Positions 56,453 to 64,000 of a DNA stretch of 64,000 nucleotides are shown here, one piece after another. The position numbers and the translations under genes were made by a program. How positions within the stretch are numbered: the first letter of the stretch is position 1; each line of letters starts with the position of its first letter. The DNA comes from an uncultured Selenomonadaceae bacterium (GTDB lineage: Bacteria > Bacillota > Negativicutes > Selenomonadales > Selenomonadaceae). The notes under the pieces were generated by a model. That model was given only the letters and a program-made list of their open reading frames with translations, was not told the origin of the DNA and did not search any database. Location of the stretch: contig CAJOFR010000010.1 in the NCBI GenBank assembly GCA_905234195.1, positions 1-64,000 of the forward strand, read 5' to 3'.

Positions 56453-57736
56453 CTAGACTAAAAGTAACGCGATTGACGGGATATAGGTTACCAAAAGTAG
56501 AACAATTAAGCAAGCGATTATTAGCGGAATGACCGCCATAGAAATATCTTTTAGTGTGACGTTCGCAATGCCGCAACCGACAAATAGATTTATTCCTACA
56601 GGCGGAGTGACAAGACCTATCGACAAGTTCAAGACCATGACTGCGCCGAAGTGAATCGGATCTATTCCCAGCGACAAGGCGACCGGCAAAAACAGCGGCG
56701 TGAAAATCAAAACCGCGCTCGCTGCGTCCATAAAACAGCCCGCGATTAAGAAGATGACGTTCGCAATCAGCAGGAACATGATATAATTTCCGCCGGTTAT
56801 TTCCGTCAGCCCCGCGCTTATCGCCAAATCCAGGCGCGCCCTCGTCAAAATGTACGCGAACAAACTTGCCGTCGCCGTGATAAACATAACAACTGCCGTC
56901 GTCGTCGTGGAGTTCACGAAAATTTCGTAGAGGTCTTTCAATTTCAAAGTTTTGTAGATGAAAAATCCGACGAACAATCCGTAAACCGTTGACGCCGCCG
57001 CCGCTTCCGTTGGCGTGAAAATTCCGCCGTAGATGCCGCCCAAAATTATTGCCGGCATCATTAATCCCCAGAAAGCCTCCTTGAACGACGCCCAACGCTC
57101 CGCCATCGTCGCTTTAGGCAAAAGTTCAATATTCATGTTCCGCGTCGTCCACAGCGATACCAAAATCAACGCGAGACCAATCATCAAGCCGGGCATAATT
57201 CCCGACAAGAACAATTTTCCGATTGACGTATCGGCAACGGATCCGTAGACAACGAATGTGATTGACGGCGGGATAACAATTCCCGTCGCGCCCGCCGCCG
57301 CCATTAACGCCGCAGAAAATGCGGGCGGGTAGCCGACGTTCACCATTGCCGGAATTAGAATCATGCCGAGCGCAACAACTGTTGCCGGACCCGAACCGGA
57401 AATCGCCGCGAAGAAACAAGCAACCGATACCATGACGACGATTAAGCCGCCGCGCAAATGTCCCACGCAACTCTGCACGAAGTCAATCAGTCTTTTTGAA
57501 ATCCCCGCCTTTTCCATGACGTTGCCGCCGAGAATGAAGAACGGCACCGCCAACAAAACAAACTTACTCGTCGCCGAAGAAAAAATTCTCGGCAACATCG
57601 TCATAATCGTATCCAGTGGACGCCCCGCGCCGTCGATTAACATTCCGAAGACGCTGGAAACACCGAGACAAACCGCAATAGGAGTGCCGACCAAAAGTAG
57701 GACGGCGAAACTCAAGAAAATTACCGGACCAATCAT
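56453..57736 (-). CDS. TRAP transporter large permease (DctM)
   Basis: GTPIAVCLGVSSVFG; VPFFILGGNVMEKAGISKRLIDF; SGSGPATVVALGMILIPAM; LSIGLVTPPVGINLFV. Confidence 0.95.
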   Translation of the reverse strand: MIGPVIFLSFAVLLLVGTPIAVCLGVSSVFGMLIDGAGRPLDTIMTMLPRIFSSATSKFVLLAVPFFILGGNVMEKAGISKRLIDFVQSCVGHLRGGLIVVMVSVACFFAAISGSGPATVVALGMILIPAMVNVGYPPAFSAALMAAAGATGIVIPPSITFVVYGSVADTSIGKLFLSGIMPGLMIGLALILVSLWTTRNMNIELLPKATMAERWASFKEAFWGLMMPAIILGGIYGGIFTPTEAAAASTVYGLFVGFFIYKTLKLKDLYEIFVNSTTTTAVVMFITATASLFAYILTRARLDLAISAGLTEITGGNYIMFLLIANVIFLIAGCFMDAASAVLIFTPLFLPVALSLGIDPIHFGAVMVLNLSIGLVTPPVGINLFVGCGIANVTLKDISMAVIPLIIACLIVLLLVTYIPSIALLLV

Positions 57737-58209
57737 TTGCCGTCAGCCTCCCTTTTCGTCACTTCGTCAAGAAACAGGAACAAAAATTCTATCGCGATAA
57801 AGAACGCGCCCAGCGGCACGAACGCCCCGAAAATCCATTCCGGCCACTGCATGCCCGCCGTAACTTGTCCGTGTCTTATTTGACTTTGCACCATGCTTAT
57901 TCCGTACCAAAACAGCGCGGACGAAAACAGGAACGCCAACAAATATCCGAACGCCGCTATCGCCCGACGCACCCCAAAGGACAACAAGTCAACTATCGCC
58001 GTGAATCCCAAATGCGCCTTCCTGCGCGCCGCCGCCGCCGAACCTATCAAACTCAACAAGACAAACAAGTACGTCGTAATTTCTTCGGAGAACGAAAACG
58101 ATGCACTGAAAACGTACCGCGCTACGACGTTCGCAAATGTCAAAACCGTCATGAAGACCAAAGCTATCGCGCAGATTATGTCTTCGACTTTTCCCAAAAA
58201 TTCTCGCAT
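57733..58209 (-). CDS. TRAP transporter small permease (DctQ)
   Basis: VFMTVLTFANVVARYVFSASFSFSEEITTYLFVLLSLIGSAAAARRKAHLG. Confidence 0.93.
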   Translation of the reverse strand: MREFLGKVEDIICAIALVFMTVLTFANVVARYVFSASFSFSEEITTYLFVLLSLIGSAAAARRKAHLGFTAIVDLLSFGVRRAIAAFGYLLAFLFSSALFWYGISMVQSQIRHGQVTAGMQWPEWIFGAFVPLGAFFIAIEFLFLFLDEVTKREADGK

Positions 58210-58225
58210 TGCCGCCGCGCCTCCT

Positions 58226-59248
58226 TTACATCTTCATGCGGAAGGCTTCGCAAGCCTCTTGCCCATACTTTTCCATTAATTCTTTTCTGACTCCCTGCAC
58301 TCTTTCCTGGAAAGGCTTGAGTTGTTCAGGAGTCAACGTGACGACTTCCATGCCGCCGTCAATAAATTTTTTCTTCAAATTTTCTTCGTCGTTCTCAACC
58401 AAATCGCGTCCCCATTCGCAGGCCTCCTTAGCCTTCGCGCGAATAAGTTCCTGCGTCTTCGGCTCAAGACTGTCAAAAATTTTCGTGTTGGCAACGAACA
58501 AGTAATTCTCGTAAGTGTAATTCCAAACCGTCATGTACTGCTGAATCTCGTTGACCTTCGCGGAATTTGTGACGCTGAAACCATTTTCCTGCCCGTCAAT
58601 AGTTCCCTGCTGAATCGCCGTAAAAGCTTCAGACCAACTCATGGCAACCGGGTCAGCGTTAAAAGCTTTCCAAAACTTAAAATAAACTTCGCCGCCGGGC
58701 ACGCGGATTTTCAGACCGGCAACATCTTCCGGCGTCAAAACTGCGTGCTTGCCGTTCGTAATCTGACGAAAACCATTGTGCGCTGACGCAAGATAAGTCA
58801 TCCCCTGCGTGGCAAGAATTTTTTTGTAATACTCGCCGCCCGTCGTGTCGATAATTTCGCGCGCCTCTTTGTAGTTGTTAAAAGTCCAAGGAATCGTCGC
58901 AATAAGCAAATGCTCATCCATGACAGCCATGACGCCCGCCGCGTACGCCGCCAAATCAACCGCGCCGTCTGCAATCATTTCAATTCCCTTTGAGGCATTG
59001 CCGCCCGCAAGCTGGTCATTCGGGAAAACGTCAATGGTAATGTTCCCGCCGCTCTCCTCAGCCATGAGTTCCGCAAATTTCATCGCAACTTTCGTGTCAG
59101 GCGCAATGTTCGTCCCGTTCACCGACATAACGAGTTTAATTTGCTGGTAATCGCCTTCCTTGCGTTCGCCCTGCTGCGTACCGCCGCCGCACCCGGTAAG
59201 TAGCGGCAGACAAATCATCATTAAAAGTACAGCAAGAATCCTAAACAT
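58226..59248 (-). CDS. TRAP transporter substrate-binding protein (DctP)
   Basis: Lipobox LLTGCGGG; MKFAELMAEESGGNITIDVFPNDQL; GLKIRVPGGEVYFKFWKAFNADPVAMSWSEAFTAIQQGTIDGQEN. Confidence 0.95.
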   Translation of the reverse strand: MFRILAVLLMMICLPLLTGCGGGTQQGERKEGDYQQIKLVMSVNGTNIAPDTKVAMKFAELMAEESGGNITIDVFPNDQLAGGNASKGIEMIADGAVDLAAYAAGVMAVMDEHLLIATIPWTFNNYKEAREIIDTTGGEYYKKILATQGMTYLASAHNGFRQITNGKHAVLTPEDVAGLKIRVPGGEVYFKFWKAFNADPVAMSWSEAFTAIQQGTIDGQENGFSVTNSAKVNEIQQYMTVWNYTYENYLFVANTKIFDSLEPKTQELIRAKAKEACEWGRDLVENDEENLKKKFIDGGMEVVTLTPEQLKPFQERVQGVRKELMEKYGQEACEAFRMKM

Positions 59249-59400
59249 AACTCCACCCCTCCTTCTAAAAATCCCCCTCCTGAATTTTTTAAAATTCAAT
59301 GTAGGATGTTGACTTTTTTCTGAATTATAAAACTTATTTTCCTCCGTGTCAATCACTTTTTTAAAATTTTCAGACATTGAGTGAAAAAATTTTTTGGAGA

Positions 59401-59428
59401 TTGACATATAAATTTCCTCTGATAAAAT
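59401..59428 (+). promoter_or_regulatory. Sigma70-type promoter of glmS
   Basis: TTGACA - 16 nt - TAAAAT. Confidence 0.75.
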
Positions 59429-59459
59429 AAGCAAATACTAAATTTTTGGAGGAAAGGTC

Positions 59460-61289
59460 ATGTGTGGAATTGTCGGATATATCGGCGATAAAAGAGCCGC
59501 TGATTTTTTGTTGGAAGGCTTGACGAAACTGGAGTATCGCGGCTACGATTCGGCGGGTATTGCCGTGAACTGCGGCGAAAATATTTTTGTTGAAAAGTCT
59601 GTCGGGCGTCTTGATTCTCTGAAAGATAAACTCAAGTATCGCATGCCGGGCGGCGTCATTGGGATTGGTCATACGCGCTGGGCGACGCACGGGCGTCCTT
59701 CGGATATAAATGCCCATCCGCACACGGATTGCAATAAAAATTTCGTCGTCGTGCACAACGGGATTATCGAAAATTATATGCCGCTCAAGGAAGAATTAAT
59801 TTCGCGTGGACACAAATTTATTTCGGAGACTGATACGGAAGTTGTGCCGCATTTGTTGGAGGAAGTTTATCGCGGTGATTTTGTGGAGGCCGTCCGCGAA
59901 GTTTTGAACAAGCTGGAAGGTTCCTACTCGTTGGTCTTTATGTCGAAAGAAAATCCGGATACTTTAATCTGCGCGAAACAAGATAATCCGCTGGTTATCG
60001 GGCTGGGCAAGGGCGAAAATTTTATTGCGTCGGATATTCCGGCGATAATAAATTACACGCGACAAACTTATATTCTCAACGACGGCGAAATTGCGATTGT
60101 CAAGAAAGATTCCGTGAAAATTATTAATCGGCGCGGCGAACCCGTCGACAAAAAAATTTTCCACGTCAGCTGGAATGCGGAGGCGGCGGAAAAGGGCGGC
60201 TACGAACATTTTATGCTGAAGGAGATTAACGAGCAGCCGAAGGCAGTACGCGATACGATGAGCAAGAGAATTTCTAAGGACGGCACGAAAATTTTGTTGG
60301 ACGAGCTGAATTGGGACAAAGATTTTCTTGCGGGCATTGATAAGATTTATATTGTGGCTTGCGGTACGGCGTATCATGCGGGGCTTGTCGGGAAATTTTA
60401 CATTGAGAAACTCGCGCGGAAACTTGTCGAGGTGGATCTTGCCAGCGAATATCGTTATCGCAACCCGATTGTTGACGAAAAAACTTTGGTGATTGTTATC
60501 AGCCAATCCGGCGAAACTTCGGACACACTTGCCGCGCTGAAAGAATCCAAAAGGCTCGGCGCGAAAACTTTGGCGATAACAAACGTCGTCGGCTCTTCCA
60601 TTGCCCGCGAAGCCGAACAGGTGATTCACACTTGGGCGGGTCCGGAAATTGCCGTTGCCTCGACTAAAGCTTACACGACGCAGTTAATTTTGGTTTTCAT
60701 GCTCGCCTTGTACATGGCGCAGATTAATGGAACTGTTTCGGAGCAGCGGGCGCGCGAATTGATCGGCTTGCTGAAAAAAATTCCCGCGCAGATTAGCGAA
60801 ACTCTTTCCGACGTGGAACCGATAAAAACTTTTGCTCGGCAGTACGGTTTCAACGAAGATGTTTTTTATATCGGGCGTTCGCTTGATTATTGCGTTGCCC
60901 TTGAAGGCGCGCTCAAGCTCAAGGAAATTTCGTACATTCACGCGGAGGCTTATGCGTCCGGCGAACTCAAACACGGAACACTTGCTTTGATTGTGGAAGG
61001 CGTGCCGGTTATCGCGCTGGCAACGCAAAAATCTGTTTATGAAAAAACTTTATCGAACATTAAGGAAGTCAAGGCGCGCGACGCTGTCGTCATAGGAATT
61101 GCGGCGGAGGGCGATACGGAGCTGGAAAAATATCTTGACCACGTGATTTTTATTCCGGATACCGACGAACTTTTAATCCCGCTGTTGACGGTCGTGCCGC
61201 TCCAACTTTTGGCGTACTACGCGGCGATAACTCGTGGCTGTGACGTCGACAAGCCGCGCAATTTGGCAAAGTCAGTGACGGTCGAATAA
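59460..61289 (+). CDS. glmS: Glutamine-fructose-6-phosphate aminotransferase
   Basis: MCGIVGYIGDKRAADFLLEGLTKLEYRGYDSAGIAV; C-terminal KPRNLAKSVTVE. Confidence 0.98.
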   Translation: MCGIVGYIGDKRAADFLLEGLTKLEYRGYDSAGIAVNCGENIFVEKSVGRLDSLKDKLKYRMPGGVIGIGHTRWATHGRPSDINAHPHTDCNKNFVVVHNGIIENYMPLKEELISRGHKFISETDTEVVPHLLEEVYRGDFVEAVREVLNKLEGSYSLVFMSKENPDTLICAKQDNPLVIGLGKGENFIASDIPAIINYTRQTYILNDGEIAIVKKDSVKIINRRGEPVDKKIFHVSWNAEAAEKGGYEHFMLKEINEQPKAVRDTMSKRISKDGTKILLDELNWDKDFLAGIDKIYIVACGTAYHAGLVGKFYIEKLARKLVEVDLASEYRYRNPIVDEKTLVIVISQSGETSDTLAALKESKRLGAKTLAITNVVGSSIAREAEQVIHTWAGPEIAVASTKAYTTQLILVFMLALYMAQINGTVSEQRARELIGLLKKIPAQISETLSDVEPIKTFARQYGFNEDVFYIGRSLDYCVALEGALKLKEISYIHAEAYASGELKHGTLALIVEGVPVIALATQKSVYEKTLSNIKEVKARDAVVIGIAAEGDTELEKYLDHVIFIPDTDELLIPLLTVVPLQLLAYYAAITRGCDVDKPRNLAKSVTVE

Positions 61290-62056
61290 TGAACTTGCAA
61301 TTTGATGAGACGGTTGCGGCTGATTATAGAAGTCTTCCGCAAAAAATTCGTGTCATGAGTGAATTTTGGTTGGCGAAAAATTTATTTTGTCCCTGTTGCG
61401 GCAACGAACACATTGACAAGTTGCCAAATAATTTTCCCGTCGCTGACGTGGCGTGCGGCAAATGCGGCGAAATTTTTGAGCTGAAAAGCAAAAAGAATCG
61501 TATCGGCGCGAAAATTCTCAACGGCGCGTATCGTACGATGATTGAGAGGATTACCGGAAATTTAAATCCTCAACTTTTCGTTATGCAGTACTCCGCAAAT
61601 TTTTTCGTGACGGATTTGATTTTTGTGCCGAAATTTTTTTTCACGCCGGGCATTATCGAAAAACGCAAGCCGCTTTCAGCAAACGCGCGAAGAGCCGGTT
61701 GGGTCGGCTGTAACATTCTCTATCAAAAAATTCCCGCGCAGGGCAAAATTGAAATTATTCGTGACGGCAGGGAAATTGAGATTGAAAAAATTTTGTCCCG
61801 CTACAACACGACGAAAAAATTGCAGACTAGAAATATTGATTTGCGCGGTTGGCTTTTGGACGTTTTGAACTGCGTGAACATGACAGAATCCGAAATTTTT
61901 TCTCTGCAGGATATTTACAGGTACGCCGATTTTTTGCAGTCCAAGCACACCAAAAATAAAAATATCGAGCCGAAAATTCGCCAGCAGTTGCAATTTCTTA
62001 GAGATAAAGGTTTTATCGAATTTATCGGGCGCGGTCTTTATCGAAAATTAAATTGA
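61289..62056 (+). CDS. dpnI: DpnI-type methyl-directed restriction endonuclease (Gm6ATC)
   Basis: CPCCGNEHIDKLPNNFPVADVACGKCGEIFELKSKK; RKPLSANARRAGWVGCNI; RGWLLDVLNCV; KIRQQLQFLRDKGFIEFIGRGLYRKL match the DpnI pattern I recall. Confidence 0.9.
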   Translation: MNLQFDETVAADYRSLPQKIRVMSEFWLAKNLFCPCCGNEHIDKLPNNFPVADVACGKCGEIFELKSKKNRIGAKILNGAYRTMIERITGNLNPQLFVMQYSANFFVTDLIFVPKFFFTPGIIEKRKPLSANARRAGWVGCNILYQKIPAQGKIEIIRDGREIEIEKILSRYNTTKKLQTRNIDLRGWLLDVLNCVNMTESEIFSLQDIYRYADFLQSKHTKNKNIEPKIRQQLQFLRDKGFIEFIGRGLYRKLN

Positions 62057-62071
62057 AAGGTTGGTTATCGC

Positions 62072-62380
62072 ATGGCAAGAAAATCTTTCGACGATTGGTT
62101 TTTGACTTTTGGAACCCCCATAGATGACTACGAATATTACACCGATTTTTCAAAGGTGTGCAAAAACATTGACAAGCTTAAGCTGGAAATTTACATGTTA
62201 AACTCTCTGGAAGGCTCGAAAAATATTGAAGATTCGCGGGAGGCAAATATTTCCTATTACGGCGATATGCGTTTTGGTGATATTGAAGAGAAATGGAATG
62301 TAGATCTTTCCGCGATTTCCGACGGAAGAACGTCAACTAAACGATTTGAGGACGGAATATTTTGGGAACTTTTCAAATGA
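62072..62380 (+). pseudogene. Deletion relic of a DpnII/MboI-type (GATC) endonuclease
   Basis: FDDWFLTFGTPIDDYEYYTDFSKVCKNIDKLKLEIYMLNSLEGSKNIE (DpnII N-terminus-like) joined to GDIEEKWNVDLSAISDGRTSTKRFE (DpnII later segment-like); middle and end missing. Confidence 0.75.
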
Positions 62381-63117
62381 ACAAACGAGTGGAAATTCTC
62401 GGCGTGAAAGTCGACGCGGTGACGATGGCTGAAGCTGTGGAGTTCGTGGAAAAATTAATCGACGCGAAAAAAAATTCTATCGTGGCAACAGCAAACGCCG
62501 AAATGTTAATGCGCGCGACACACGACGGCGAATTAAAAGAAATTTTGAACGCGGCGGAATTGGTTGTGCCGGACGGCGCGGGGACGGTCTGGGCGGCGCA
62601 CCATCTCGGCTACGAGATGCCGGAGCGCGTCGCGGGATTCGATTTAGTGCAGGAAATAATGAAAATCGCGCCGATTAAGTCGCGAAAATTTTTTCTGTTC
62701 GGTTCCGCGCCGGGCGTCGCCGAAAAAGCAAAGGAAAAAGCGGAGTCGCTTTACCCGGGAATAAAAATCGTCGGGACACGCAACGGATATTTTTCAGCAT
62801 CGGACGAGCCGGAGATTATCGCGCAAATAAAAAGTGCCGCGCCGGACGTCTTGATTGCCGCACTGGGAGTACCCAAGCAAGAAAAATGGCTTGCCGCGCA
62901 CAAAAATGAATTGAACGTGCCGGTTTCAATCGGCGTCGGCGGAACTTTGGACGTGATGGCGGGCGTCGTCAAACGCGCCCCCCGCTGGATGCAACGCGCA
63001 AAACTCGAATGGCTATTCCGCGCACTGTTGCAGCCGCGCCGCGCAGGCAGACTAATCGCCCTGCCGCAATTCGTCTTCAAAGTTCACGCCTCGAAAAATA
63101 AATCGAACAAAAATTAA
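62377..63117 (+). CDS. WecB/TagA/CpsF family glycosyltransferase
   Basis: VEILGVKVDAVTMAEAVEFVEKLI; ATANAEMLMRA; VVPDGAGTVWAAHHLG; LGVPKQEKWLAAH. Confidence 0.94.
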   Translation: MNKRVEILGVKVDAVTMAEAVEFVEKLIDAKKNSIVATANAEMLMRATHDGELKEILNAAELVVPDGAGTVWAAHHLGYEMPERVAGFDLVQEIMKIAPIKSRKFFLFGSAPGVAEKAKEKAESLYPGIKIVGTRNGYFSASDEPEIIAQIKSAAPDVLIAALGVPKQEKWLAAHKNELNVPVSIGVGGTLDVMAGVVKRAPRWMQRAKLEWLFRALLQPRRAGRLIALPQFVFKVHASKNKSNKN

Positions 63118-63125
63118 TTTCACCG

Positions 63126-63148
63126 TCCGCAAGGGCGGATTTTTTTTG
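63126..63148 (+). terminator. Terminator
   Basis: TCCGC-AAGG-GCGGA followed by TTTTTTTT. Confidence 0.75.
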
Positions 63149-63261
63149 CGAATGTTAAAATTAGATTAAAAATCTCCGCGAAATATTGTAATGACGAAAT
63201 TAAATTTGATATAATCGTTTTATTTAGAGTTGGAAAATTTTTTTGAAGAGAGGGAAAAATC

Positions 63262-64000
63262 ATGGCAGGCTATACTCAACAGGACGTTATGAAAAAATTC
63301 ATGGCGTCTTTCGATACGACAACTCTTTCTAAAACGAACGCGCTTGACGAAGCTGTTCGCGCTTGTTCAAATTTTGGAAGTATCGACGACGCGATTAATC
63401 AAATGATTAGCGATTGCGAGACTTATAACGCGGCGGACACCACCAACGGCTGGAAAAATTTTCTGCTGGAAAAATGCGGAATTAATCTCGACAACAACGA
63501 CACCGGCGCAATTTCAGGGCTCGACGCGGGCGGGGCTGTCTACGAGAAAACCGCTGAAAGTGTTGTCCCCGAAAATGATTCCTTTGAAAATTTTACCGGC
63601 TCTTCCTTCACGACGGAAGGCGCAACTTTTACGCTGACCGGTAGTCTGGATACCGAAGACAAAAAATTTATTTGGAGCTCGATGTATTCTTATTGGGCTA
63701 AGGAAGCTTTGACACTCCTGAAAAATTCTTACGGCTACAGTTTTGAAGATACCGACACCGCCTTTAACGAGATTAGAATTTTTTTCACGGACAATTCAAA
63801 TGATTCAAATATGGCGGGGACTTATCCGACGATATTCAGCGACGAACAAACCAAATCAAATTATATTTTCATGTATATTAATCTTGATTGGTGGCACGGC
63901 ATATCAAACGACTCAAGCAACACCAGCGGAAAAGTTTTCAGCCACAATAAAGATCGATACCTCGACAGAACTTTCACGCACGAACTCACTCACGCTATCA
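63262..64000 (+). CDS. Putative secreted zinc metalloprotease, 5' part only
   Basis: Open from ATG 63262 to the window end: MAGYTQQDVMKKFMASFDTTTLSKTNALDEAVRACSNFG...DRTFTHELTHAI; HELTH zinc motif. Confidence 0.7.
   Translation, partial: MAGYTQQDVMKKFMASFDTTTLSKTNALDEAVRACSNFGSIDDAINQMISDCETYNAADTTNGWKNFLLEKCGINLDNNDTGAISGLDAGGAVYEKTAESVVPENDSFENFTGSSFTTEGATFTLTGSLDTEDKKFIWSSMYSYWAKEALTLLKNSYGYSFEDTDTAFNEIRIFFTDNSNDSNMAGTYPTIFSDEQTKSNYIFMYINLDWWHGISNDSSNTSGKVFSHNKDRYLDRTFTHELTHAI

Overview
The window looks chromosomal and comes from a diderm, flagellated Firmicute, probably Negativicutes/Selenomonadales. That placement rests on flagellar genes with FliW/CsrA, lpxD and OmpH/Skp-like genes together with Firmicutes-type nusA-ylxR-infB, SpoIID and SpoVD-like proteins; it is inference, since no database search was possible. 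Main blocks: (1) the 3' end of an IS200/IS605 (IS608-type) element with an omega-RNA-like fold, abutting flgK; (2) flgK-flgL-DUF6470-fliW-csrA-flaG-fliD-fliS; (3) an FtsZ-family gene and a GDP-L-fucose/glycan cluster (gmd, fcl, manC, GT11-GT2 fusion) with small DUF4254-like proteins and two 9-nt G/C homopolymers; (4) housekeeping genes (PBP, TelA, rimP-nusA-ylxR-infB, hisZ/hisG, pgeF, a PIN toxin-antitoxin pair); (5) two tandem Fst/par-like type I toxin-antitoxin modules, the second disrupted by a 240-bp IS608-like MITE; (6) envelope genes (three OmpH-like, lpxD); (7) two tandem Nif11-like RiPP precursor loci with different cores, both broken at the same leader junction; (8) a TRAP transporter/sugar catabolism block with both transketolase halves disrupted; (9) glmS followed by a DpnI-type endonuclease beside a deletion relic of a DpnII-type endonuclease; (10) the 5' part of a secreted HELTH metalloprotease. 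The observations I rate highest are the two type I TA modules, the DpnI/DpnII-relic locus, the duplicated split RiPP precursors and the omega-RNA whose guide would cover the flgK start.
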